A stretch of 10,667 nucleotides of DNA from Euryarchaeota archaeon UBA433 (lineage in GTDB: Archaea; Thermoplasmatota; Poseidoniia; Poseidoniales; Poseidoniaceae), in NCBI GenBank assembly GCA_002495535.1, contig DAFX01000066.1:1-10667 (forward strand), given 5' to 3'. This document shows, in pieces, positions 1-6,672 of the stretch; position 1 is the first letter of the stretch, and every line of letters starts with the position of its first letter. Made by a program: the position numbers and the translations under genes. The notes below the pieces were generated by a model that searched no databases, had not been told where the DNA came from, and saw only the letters and a program-made list of their open reading frames with translations.

Positions 1-410
1 CCCGGGTGTTGCCAAAACTCAATGCCCTCGAGGCGGTATCGGTAGACTCGGTGCACGGCCATTCGAGGGTTCCAGTCTTCTCCAATTTCCTTGACGTCGA
101 GAAATGCAATGTCATGTGGCAGTCGATCATCGAGCGCCCGAACCATTTTTCTTGGTGTCAAGGCCTGCCAGAGTTCAGCTTTAATCCGAACAACACCTCC
201 ATTCAATCGGACATGCACACCGGCGTCGGTGCGACTGGAAAGAACAAGGTTGTGCTGTTCATCATCCGGGTCGAGCCATTTCAAACTCTGGAACACCCGT
301 ATCAATTCGCCCTGAACAGTTTTGACGTCAGGTTGAATTTGACTTCCGTGGTATCCATCACCTAGGTAGCCAATGCGGAAAGCGAGGCGAACGGTTGAGC
401 CGTTCACCAT
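1..410 (-). CDS. truA: tRNA pseudouridine synthase TruA, N-terminal part (cut by left edge)
   Basis: This reading frame starts at ATG 408-410 and runs off the left edge without a stop, so only about 136 residues are visible. TruA converts uridines 38-40 of the tRNA anticodon stem-loop to pseudouridine in the cytoplasm. The N-terminus has the family opening GYLGDGYHGSQIQP (residues 14-27), followed by TVQGEL (31-36). The catalytic motif SSRTDAGVH (58-66) contains the nucleophilic Asp62. The later segment AVHRVYRYRLEG (118-129) matches the conserved region following the catalytic motif. The start is set by a strong Shine-Dalgarno GAGGTGA that overlaps the stop of the upstream TPR-like gene, 9 bases away, so the two are probably translationally coupled. 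Identification is by motif and confident. The C-terminal half cannot be assessed. Confidence 0.93.
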   Translation of the reverse strand, partial: MVNGSTVRLAFRIGYLGDGYHGSQIQPDVKTVQGELIRVFQSLKWLDPDDEQHNLVLSSRTDAGVHVRLNGGVVRIKAELWQALTPRKMVRALDDRLPHDIAFLDVKEIGEDWNPRMAVHRVYRYRLEGIEFWQHP

Positions 411-414
411 CTCT

Positions 415-421
415 TCACCTC
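415..421 (-). promoter_or_regulatory. Shine-Dalgarno of truA
   Basis: GAGGTGA on the minus strand lies four bases before the truA ATG and overlaps the TGA stop (420-422) of the preceding gene. It is a near-perfect complement to the archaeal 16S 3' end and fixes the truA start. Confidence 0.75.
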
Positions 422-941
422 ATTCGTCTCGAGAAAGCATTTCAATGGCTTCTTCAGGTGAGAATCCAAGTCCACCAACAGCCCAAATCAGGGCTTGCTT
501 GAGCCAGGGCTGTACCATTGGGTTCTTTTTCGAAGGATCCATGACTTCAATCGCATCAACGATGTTTCTGCTGGCGTTGAAGAGGATCTCATCGGTTGGG
601 ATATCATTGAGTTCGAGTTTCTTCCCATAGCGTTGGAATTCCTTCACTGCTACCGGGATACGGCGGCATTCTAGAGCAAAGGTTGCAAAATCTGCGATGT
701 ATTCTTCATTTTCTTCATCGAGTTGCATGGCTTTTTTGTACGCCATCATGATTTTGCCGCCTGGAATGACATCCTCTTGTGCTTCCATGTTTTTCATGTT
801 GGCAAATTCTGCGTACATGTGGTGCACTTGTGCATTGGTCTTGTTTGCTGACATCTTTGCATCAAGATCTGCAATGGCTCCGTCAAGGTCTCCATTTCGG
901 AGCATTTCAATCGGTGCTTGGAGAAGTTCGTCGTCGCTCAT
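420..941 (-). CDS. Small TPR-like helical protein of unknown function
   Basis: A 173-residue acidic soluble protein with no signal peptide or membrane segment. From MSDDE, residues about 7-45 and 60-108 read as amphipathic helix pairs with alternating small and aromatic positions. Examples are NGDLDGAIADLDAKM near 16-30 and AYKKAMQLDEENEEYIADFA near 67-86, the usual look of tetratricopeptide repeats. The C-terminal 65 residues are also helical and hold WLKQALIWAVGGLGFSPEEA. TPR proteins are generally interaction scaffolds; no partner can be read from the sequence. The start at 941 is chosen because AGGCGAT precedes it by four bases. An in-frame ATG at 947 (MTMSDDE) is the alternative, and AT-rich TTCAAAA about 28 bases upstream of it could support a leaderless start. 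It is followed after 9 bases by truA, suggesting co-translation. Confidence 0.8.
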   Translation of the reverse strand: MSDDELLQAPIEMLRNGDLDGAIADLDAKMSANKTNAQVHHMYAEFANMKNMEAQEDVIPGGKIMMAYKKAMQLDEENEEYIADFATFALECRRIPVAVKEFQRYGKKLELNDIPTDEILFNASRNIVDAIEVMDPSKKNPMVQPWLKQALIWAVGGLGFSPEEAIEMLSRDE

Positions 942-1005
942 GGTCATCGCCTGTTAAGTGCCGGTAGGTTTCGACTTTTGAATCACTCGTTAGAGAGGTT
1001 TGCAA

Positions 1006-2034
1006 TCATTCTTTCGATACGGAATCGGAAATAGTTTGCTTCAAATCGCTAAGGAGGTGAGACTGACTGTTTTTCTTGTGCATCTCATTCAGCAACCCTT
1101 TGGCCTTTTCCCACTTTCGAATGTTGTACATGCAGTGCTTCGGGTCAGGGCGAACAGTTCGAATGGTTCGCTGGTAGGTCATGATTCCAACCAAAGTGCG
1201 GAGCAAGCCTTTACCAGCCTTTTCTGCAGACGTATCGTTTTCGTTTTCTCGTGTGCCCGGGATGGTGTGTTGTACGACCGGTACGTTTGACTCTTCCATG
1301 ATGCCTACACCAGAATCTGTCAACACGGTGACAGTGGCAAAGCCGAGAAGCGTGCCTGTTGGTGAGCGAGCAACAACGACTTCAGAGATGCGATCGAAGA
1401 GGATCCGTCGATGGGAGCGTGAGAGCAAGAAACTGTGCTCGAAAATGATGGCGTCGCTGGTTATGGCGTAATGGAAACTTCGCTGGTAATAGTAGACGAG
1501 TGCCATGTAGATGGCTACGAAAATTCCACCGAAGAGCGTGAACTGATAATCAGGGATGTAGCCATTGTTGTTCTCATTCAAAAGACCAGTAAGGGCGACG
1601 GCATCATCCAAAAGTGCGATGGTCGGGGCGAGCGAAACAATCAGCAGCCCAACGGTCACCCATCGTCCCGATGTGGACATGTTGACCAAGCGATTCATCC
1701 AGGTGATGAACAACATGACCGCCGTAAGTCCCGCGGCACCACTGGTGAAGAAAATCGTGGCTGCAAGGTCGACCAAGAAATTTTCACTGCCCTTACCGGG
1801 TTCCAGTTCGAAGATCAGGTGAATCGCTAGAACCATCAGGCCGAGCAGGTAGAGGTTGAGAAAAGCGAAGGTGCTTGGACGCTTTGTCAGCAAGACCTCT
1901 TCTCCGGCGATCAATCGGAATTTCTTAGCCAATTTCTCTTGTTCTGCAGCCTGTTTTGCCTCATTAGAAGCGGCTGGATTTTCCGCAGGTTGTTGTTCCT
2001 GCAGGGTTTCGGCTTCAGTGGATTCTTCACTCAT
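1006..2034 (-). CDS. Membrane protein, four helices plus bacterial-PH-like domain
   Basis: A 342-residue protein. Residues 1-38 are acidic, Gln/Ala-rich and probably disordered in the cytoplasm. Four hydrophobic helices follow at about 55-75, 88-112, 125-147 and 165-182. Directly after the last, about residues 184-235 form a PH-like module. Its core, YAITSDAIIFEHSFLLSR, is followed by RRILFDRISEVVVARSPTGTLLG and a strand VTVLTDSG, the pattern of the bPH_2 (YdbS/YdbT) family. Such domains are membrane-associated, but their ligand is mostly unknown. A conserved-looking basic tail (about 300-325, NIRKWEKAKGLLNEMHKKN) follows. The frame is open to an ATG at 2130, but the start at 2034 is preferred because GGAG lies six bases upstream and the extra 32 residues look like untranslated spacer. 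It follows the lipocalin-like gene by 102 bases, so it may or may not belong to the ABC operon. The family call is by pattern only. Confidence 0.8.
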   Translation of the reverse strand: MSEESTEAETLQEQQPAENPAASNEAKQAAEQEKLAKKFRLIAGEEVLLTKRPSTFAFLNLYLLGLMVLAIHLIFELEPGKGSENFLVDLAATIFFTSGAAGLTAVMLFITWMNRLVNMSTSGRWVTVGLLIVSLAPTIALLDDAVALTGLLNENNNGYIPDYQFTLFGGIFVAIYMALVYYYQRSFHYAITSDAIIFEHSFLLSRSHRRILFDRISEVVVARSPTGTLLGFATVTVLTDSGVGIMEESNVPVVQHTIPGTRENENDTSAEKAGKGLLRTLVGIMTYQRTIRTVRPDPKHCMYNIRKWEKAKGLLNEMHKKNSQSHLLSDLKQTISDSVSKE

Positions 2035-2040
2035 AGCATT

Positions 2041-2046
2041 CGCTCC
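2041..2046 (-). promoter_or_regulatory. Shine-Dalgarno deciding the PH-domain protein start
   Basis: GGAGCG on the minus strand ends six bases before ATG 2032-2034. It favours this start over the in-frame ATG at 2130, which lies just inside the gap after the upstream gene. Confidence 0.55.
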
Positions 2047-2136
2047 ATTCGTTTGTGGGGCCGGCAACGCAAATAAGACCTTCCACGATTGCATCGTAGA
2101 TGTTCTTTCTCTTTCCGCAAAATTTCGCACGGGGGT

Positions 2137-3342
2137 TCAGTGGAGGAAGCCCCACGAATGTTCGGCGTTTCCTCTTGCCCAAGCGTAATCGGTTTCCTTG
2201 CGAATACCGAATTCATCTTTGATCCTTAACCTCTCGAGTTTGAGGGGGTATTCATTGTAGGTGAGGTGGGAAGTCATGCCTCCACGAGTGGGTTGGTTGA
2301 AGGTCCAATGTGCACGTTCAATGGCCTGGACAGTCAGTTCCATCTTGGTACGTCCATTCCACATTTTGATGTGGAATTTCGGAAGAGGTGCTCCTGGGTG
2401 GTGAGCGTGGTCGCCTTCACTCATTGTCGAACCAACTTTTTCGATGGTGATACGATTGAATTTTTCGCTGCGCTTGTGTTTTCCATCATGGAACAAACCT
2501 CCCTGTGAAAGGCCCAGATGGCCGAAATCCCTCCGTTTCCACGGCCGATTATCACGTGCGGTGACGGTAAATGACAAATGGGGGAGGAACCAATCGATGT
2601 ACGACCCATCATCGAGGTGAAGCACACCCCAATACCAAGGAATTGAAGGGGCTTGAACGCTGACTTTTTGGAAATAGGCAGTGCCGGTGACTTCCTCATC
2701 ATCCAATGTGCCTGATGCCTTGGTGCCATGCAATCTCAAGATGTCATAGCCCATGTTGCCAGCATAGGTTGCTGTAGCCTCCCTCGCGGTCGACATAGCC
2801 CCGTTCCAAGGGGTCAACTTCAACTTCATTTCTTTGGGTACTTTCGGATGATTTGCCTCTTCATCAGTTGTCAAGTTGAGCCAGAATTCACTGAGGTCGC
2901 TTTTCAACCCCATGCTGAGGTCTTCGCCAAGCAAAGGAACAACAGCTCCCCCACCTTGGCCAGATGAAGGGTCATTGGCGGGCCATTCAGGGTGGGAATC
3001 AGGCATAGCAACAATCCGGCAAATACGCTTGATCACAGGTTCGTGCATCTGTTCTCCATCGAACCACCAAGCGCAGACCATGCCGTCAAGGGCCATACCA
3101 TTGTGTTCATCGAATCCAGGGCGGCCTTGTGGCGTCCAAGGCGTACCACTGACGTCGACGAGCGGGTTGTCTTTGGTTGACCACAGCACCATCAATTGCC
3201 GTCCACTGGGTTTTCCATCCGGGTCTTCTAGCATCACAAGCCACCACCACCAATCCCAAGTGAGGTGGTGAAGTGGGGGCCTGTTTTGCAACGTCCACAT
3301 CCCAGACAGGTCACCAGCAAAGGCGGTCATTTCTTCACTCAT
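2137..3342 (-). CDS. Trp-rich soluble protein, possible lipocalin-like (AttH/CrtC type)
   Basis: A 401-residue protein without signal peptide or membrane helix, so probably cytoplasmic or peripheral. It is unusually rich in Trp, including four consecutive Trp at 31-34 within LTWDWWWWL. Two halves alternate short beta-strand-like stretches. The second half contains VTGTAYFQKVSV (residues 208-219) followed by PWYWGVLHLDDGSYIDWF (225-242). This resembles the central motif of AttH/CrtC lipocalin-like proteins, where a Gly-x-Ala strand is followed by a Trp-rich strand and LDDGS. Those calycin-fold proteins bind or hydrate lipophilic molecules, and bacterial members often sit beside ABC permease genes. 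The ATG overlaps the permease B stop in ATGA (3339-3342), so it is translationally coupled to the exporter. Substrate delivery or acceptance for that exporter is inference. The fold call is tentative; an unrelated beta-sandwich is possible. Confidence 0.78.
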   Translation of the reverse strand: MSEEMTAFAGDLSGMWTLQNRPPLHHLTWDWWWWLVMLEDPDGKPSGRQLMVLWSTKDNPLVDVSGTPWTPQGRPGFDEHNGMALDGMVCAWWFDGEQMHEPVIKRICRIVAMPDSHPEWPANDPSSGQGGGAVVPLLGEDLSMGLKSDLSEFWLNLTTDEEANHPKVPKEMKLKLTPWNGAMSTAREATATYAGNMGYDILRLHGTKASGTLDDEEVTGTAYFQKVSVQAPSIPWYWGVLHLDDGSYIDWFLPHLSFTVTARDNRPWKRRDFGHLGLSQGGLFHDGKHKRSEKFNRITIEKVGSTMSEGDHAHHPGAPLPKFHIKMWNGRTKMELTVQAIERAHWTFNQPTRGGMTSHLTYNEYPLKLERLRIKDEFGIRKETDYAWARGNAEHSWGFLH

Positions 3343-4646
3343 TCAATTTCCTTCCCTTTGAAAATAGCGCCACCGGTGAACCAAAACACAGAAGCTTGAA
3401 TCAGCAATACAATTGTAGCGATGACAGCCGATGCCAGGCCACTGGTTCCCACGCCTGGTGTTGCGTAGAAGAATTGCAAGGCCAAAGCACTTGTTTGAAT
3501 GCTTCCAAAGTCATTACCAAAGCTTGTTCCTTGGAGCAAGAAGAGTTCCATGTTCGGCCAAGCAAGCACCGCGGCAGCATCGACGATCATTAACGCCCAA
3601 CCAATGACAGAAAATCTGAGGATTGACGCTTCTGGCGCTCCCATTGAAAGCAAACACATTCCGAGTTCCCAAGCAGCAAACGGAATCGCCAAAACGATGC
3701 CATAGCGCCACATCACGCCTAGGGCGCAAAAGAGCATGCCATACACCAATGAGGCCATCATGGCGGCAAAAACAATTGCCAACCACACACCCAGATCGTT
3801 GAATCTGAAGATGCCATCACTGGGCCCCATGAACCCTGAGATCAGTGCAAAGATGATTCCAAGCCCGATCAGGTAAGGCCACACAATACCAAGATAGCCC
3901 AAGATGCGGTACAGAAACACTTCAGTGCGCGCAATGGGTTTGGCGAGCATGAAATGCATTGTTCCAGATGTCATTTCATCTCGAATGAGGCCCGTGGCTA
4001 AAAACAAAGGCAAAAACAGCCCGAGGAGAAGCACAAAGCCCATTTTTCCCATTCCCAGGACGAAGGCCATATGTGTGGCTTCAAGAGCATAAGCGCTGTC
4101 ATCAGGGTCCTCATCGACATTGATATCGGGGTAGATGTCCCATTCGCCAGTGTATCTGCTTTGAATCAAAGCAATGTCACATTCTACACCGTTGTTGTTG
4201 GAGTCCTTTCTCGACGAGGTACCATCGAGGTTGTAACAATCGCCATCGTCATCAAAACCGGTTGATTGTGATGTTGAATCACCATTTATGGAAATATCGA
4301 AGCCGTCTTCATCAATGTAATTCGAGGCTGGCTCAGGTTCGACGGGTGGATCGAGCAGCCCGGGGTGGGAGGTGTCCGAAAATGGGTCTGTGCCCCATTT
4401 GATTTCCTGACCAGTGGGGTAGCCGTCGTTGTCCCAATCCCTGCTGTCACCATCGTTGTCAATGGATTCAAATCCACTTGCCATGACATCGATGTAAATC
4501 AGCATCACCAATGAAATTGCAACGAGGCCGACACCCAGCACGACCCAAGTCGACGCCTTCGTCCGGTATTGCCGCATTGTGAACTCTGTAATGGCTGCAG
4601 CCTTGCGATCAAGTGCTCGGTAGATGGTATTCGGTTTTGCTTCCAT
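3339..4646 (-). CDS. ABC-2 type permease B with Asp-rich calcium-repeat loop
   Basis: A 435-residue integral membrane subunit of an ABC-2 transporter. A cytoplasmic N-terminus leads to helix 1 (about 32-57). Residues 58-187 form a large hydrophilic loop that should face outside. Further helices cluster at about 193-220, 245-272, 288-310, 314-333, 346-361 and 402-424. The ABC-2 coupling signature follows helix 2: IRDEMTSGTMHFMLAKPIAR (221-240). The loop is odd for this family. It carries DNDGDSRDWDNDG (63-75) running into GTDPFSDTSHP, as in thrombospondin type 3 repeats, then FDDDGDCYN (131-139) and DSNNNGVECD (148-157), close to the Excalibur motif. Cys137 and Cys156 could form a disulfide. 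The start is fixed by GGAGG nine bases upstream and a TGATG overlap with ATPase B. The transport substrate cannot be read. Confidence 0.9.
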   Translation of the reverse strand: MEAKPNTIYRALDRKAAAITEFTMRQYRTKASTWVVLGVGLVAISLVMLIYIDVMASGFESIDNDGDSRDWDNDGYPTGQEIKWGTDPFSDTSHPGLLDPPVEPEPASNYIDEDGFDISINGDSTSQSTGFDDDGDCYNLDGTSSRKDSNNNGVECDIALIQSRYTGEWDIYPDINVDEDPDDSAYALEATHMAFVLGMGKMGFVLLLGLFLPLFLATGLIRDEMTSGTMHFMLAKPIARTEVFLYRILGYLGIVWPYLIGLGIIFALISGFMGPSDGIFRFNDLGVWLAIVFAAMMASLVYGMLFCALGVMWRYGIVLAIPFAAWELGMCLLSMGAPEASILRFSVIGWALMIVDAAAVLAWPNMELFLLQGTSFGNDFGSIQTSALALQFFYATPGVGTSGLASAVIATIVLLIQASVFWFTGGAIFKGKEIE

Positions 4647-5638
4647 CAGACCCTGCCTCCACTGGTAAGGTAGCCGAGAATCGATGCTAGATCGTCATCA
4701 GGATTGTCGATGGTGTGAATTCTGTGGTTGTTGTTGACAATCACAGATGGAAGGTGAGCGTGAATCGCTCCCAGATTGTGCGTTTGAATCGAGAGGTGGT
4801 TCTTGTTAGGAAATGAGATGCCCGAAACATCATCTAAGTCGATGACATCCTTGGCGAGCGCCTTTGCATCATCGGCTTCAATTGAGATTCTGTGCGGGAT
4901 TTGATCGAGCTTCTCGCGAATGGCGTGGAGGTTACCCAGCGCCAGAAGCCGCCCGTTGTGAAGGATGATGATTTGTTCGGTGATTCGTTCAATTTCCTGC
5001 AGAATATGGCTGCTGACAATCACAGTTCGACCCATACGGCCCAGTTCCCTAATCACGTTCATGATGGTAGTTCGGGCAAGAGGGTCGCATCCTTGGAGTG
5101 GTTCATCCAAAATAATGAGTTCAGGGTCGTTGACCAGCGCATGAGCGATTTTGGCTCGTTGCCTCATTCCTTTGGAATACTGTCCGATTTTTTTGTGTGC
5201 CACATCGGCAAGTCCAACGAAATTGAGCACACGGTCTGCCTCGATTGAAGCCTCTTGCCTTGTGAGCCCATTCAGCCTGGCAAAGGTGGTGACGAATTGG
5301 TGCGCTGTCATCCAGTCGTACATTTTCTCATGTTCGGGGACAAACCCTACCCTTGCGTAAGGAGCAGGGTTCTTCCACGGGTCAGTGCCAAAGAGGCGAA
5401 TCTTGCCCTGGCTCGGTTTCAGTTTGCCCATGAGCAATTTGAACATGGTTGATTTGCCTGCTCCATTTGGCCCAAGCACACCGGTAACTCCGCCATTCAG
5501 GGCGAGTGTGATGTTCGACAGCGCAAAAATGCGCCCATATGATTTTGATACCCCCTCGAGCAACACTGCTGGTGCAGCTGGCTCAGGCTGCCATGCTTGG
5601 GTTTGACCCTTTCCATCTTGATCGAAATCAGGCATCAT
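4646..5638 (-). CDS. ABC transporter ATP-binding protein B (ABC-2 exporter type)
   Basis: A 330-residue cytoplasmic ATPase. Walker A is GPNGAGKST (56-64). The Q-loop position reads GFVPE (98-102), with Glu in place of Gln. The signature is YSKGMRQ (154-160), Walker B is LIILDEP (174-180) and the switch His is 211 (VSSHILQE). The D-loop is GCDP where GLDP is usual, so Cys184 replaces Leu. The first 25 residues are a polar extension rich in Gln and Pro. After about 235 comes a C-terminal domain typical of the DrrA/CcmA-like ABC-2 class, which couples ATP hydrolysis to permease movement. It overlaps permease A upstream (ATGA) and permease B downstream (TGATG), so the obvious partners are these permeases. 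The start is supported by a consensus Shine-Dalgarno GGAGGTGA seven bases upstream; a second ATG follows immediately. Confidence 0.95.
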   Translation of the reverse strand: MMPDFDQDGKGQTQAWQPEPAAPAVLLEGVSKSYGRIFALSNITLALNGGVTGVLGPNGAGKSTMFKLLMGKLKPSQGKIRLFGTDPWKNPAPYARVGFVPEHEKMYDWMTAHQFVTTFARLNGLTRQEASIEADRVLNFVGLADVAHKKIGQYSKGMRQRAKIAHALVNDPELIILDEPLQGCDPLARTTIMNVIRELGRMGRTVIVSSHILQEIERITEQIIILHNGRLLALGNLHAIREKLDQIPHRISIEADDAKALAKDVIDLDDVSGISFPNKNHLSIQTHNLGAIHAHLPSVIVNNNHRIHTIDNPDDDLASILGYLTSGGRV

Positions 5639-6672
5639 TCTCGGGTCACCTCCATTGAGGACACTCTAGCGCTCAACGTGTAGAGAGCGATGGCGTTCAT
5701 GACAATCAGCGATGCAAAAGACCAACTCCAAGAATACTGGTCGTAAGTTGGCTGCGTACCGATAAGTGTTTGACCAACGTGAGCCATGCAGTCATAGGGC
5801 GATAAGAGGTAAAGGATATCTCGGTCGAAGAGCGTCGAGACGAGGACAGCGAGGACTTTCGTTCCTAGCACGATGGAAAGGAGCCCAATGCCTGGGAAGA
5901 ATTTGCCCTTCGATACGCTCGAAAGCGCCAACCCGATGCTTGTGTAGGTGAAGATGACCATCATCCCCGAGAGGAAGGCAGCAATGAACAAGGGGAATGT
6001 ATCCATAATCCACGCCCAGCCCCTTCCCAAGGAGATGATTTCCGCTAAATAGTACAGGGTTAAGGTCAGGAGAATGATGAGTGCTTGAATGATTGCGACT
6101 GAAATAAATTTCATGCCTACATAATCAAAACGGGTGATTGGCCTTGAAAAGTAGAGGGCAGAGGTACCATGCTGTCGGTCTTCAGAGATCACAGCACCGA
6201 CCAGTAAGGCGGCCACAATCGGATAGTAGAGCACGTTGCGTGGGAAGAACCCTAAGACGTGGCCGTAGAGGTTGTCGCGGCTCACGCCCCACAACTGGTG
6301 GATGCTCCCGTCTCCAATGAGACCAGAAAGCAAGGTCAATGCCGCATCGCTCAGAGAAGCGATAAAAACCACGAGGATGAACAACCTTGTTGGCATCCCC
6401 CAAGGCCTGTGGCCCTTCTTGAAAATACCCAAGAGATGATGCCTCAATATGGCCCAGTTCCTCATCCAGCGGGGGTTGAGCGTGCCATGCCAAGGCTTGT
6501 ATTCCTGTTGAAAAATGTGGCCGGTCGAAGATGGTTGAGCCACTTGTGGTACGCTCAAATCTTCATCGCCAGCAGAAGTTCCCCAGGCGGCTGCCATCCT
6601 TCCCTGCCCGGTTACGGGTGCCTCGGCACCAAATTCTGTGGGTGCCTCGGTCTGCGCAGGTTCTTCGCTCAT
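5635..6672 (-). CDS. ABC-2 type permease A
   Basis: A 345-residue integral membrane subunit. Residues 1-50 are acidic, Ala/Pro-rich and probably disordered. A basic segment (70-92, with NWAILRHHLLGIFKKGHRP) precedes helix 1 at about 95-118. Helix 2 is at 147-163 and is followed by SEDRQHGTSALYFSRPITR (163-181), the conserved cytoplasmic coupling element of ABC-2 permeases. Helices 3-6 lie at about 188-213, 224-250, 258-282 and 315-338. Unlike permease B, it has no large extracytoplasmic insert. It overlaps ATPase A upstream and ATPase B downstream, each by an ATGA, so synthesis of the four subunits is likely balanced by translational coupling. A homodimer with ATPase A or a heterodimer with permease B are both possible. 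The substrate is unknown. Confidence 0.92.
   Translation of the reverse strand: MSEEPAQTEAPTEFGAEAPVTGQGRMAAAWGTSAGDEDLSVPQVAQPSSTGHIFQQEYKPWHGTLNPRWMRNWAILRHHLLGIFKKGHRPWGMPTRLFILVVFIASLSDAALTLLSGLIGDGSIHQLWGVSRDNLYGHVLGFFPRNVLYYPIVAALLVGAVISEDRQHGTSALYFSRPITRFDYVGMKFISVAIIQALIILLTLTLYYLAEIISLGRGWAWIMDTFPLFIAAFLSGMMVIFTYTSIGLALSSVSKGKFFPGIGLLSIVLGTKVLAVLVSTLFDRDILYLLSPYDCMAHVGQTLIGTQPTYDQYSWSWSFASLIVMNAIALYTLSARVSSMEVTRE
5646..5653 (-). promoter_or_regulatory. Consensus Shine-Dalgarno of ATPase B
   Basis: GGAGGTGA on the minus strand, a full complement to the archaeal 16S 3' end, sits seven bases before ATG 5636-5638 and within the last codons of permease A. It shows that the coupled gene has its own strong ribosome site. 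Confidence 0.7.

Noticed and set aside
1..365. A 119-residue plus-strand frame at the left edge
   Set aside because: The minus strand here encodes an unmistakable TruA N-terminus, including SSRTDAGVH, so the plus frame is its shadow.
1051..1060. AAGGAGGTGA on the plus strand, a perfect Shine-Dalgarno
   Set aside because: It lies inside the minus-strand PH-domain gene and is not followed at suitable spacing by a start codon of a convincing frame. Chance occurrence is the simpler reading.
2085..2097. Inverted repeat ACGAT-TGC-ATCGT upstream of the PH-domain gene
   Set aside because: The arms are only five bases with a three-base gap and do not extend further, so it is too short to claim as an operator or hairpin.
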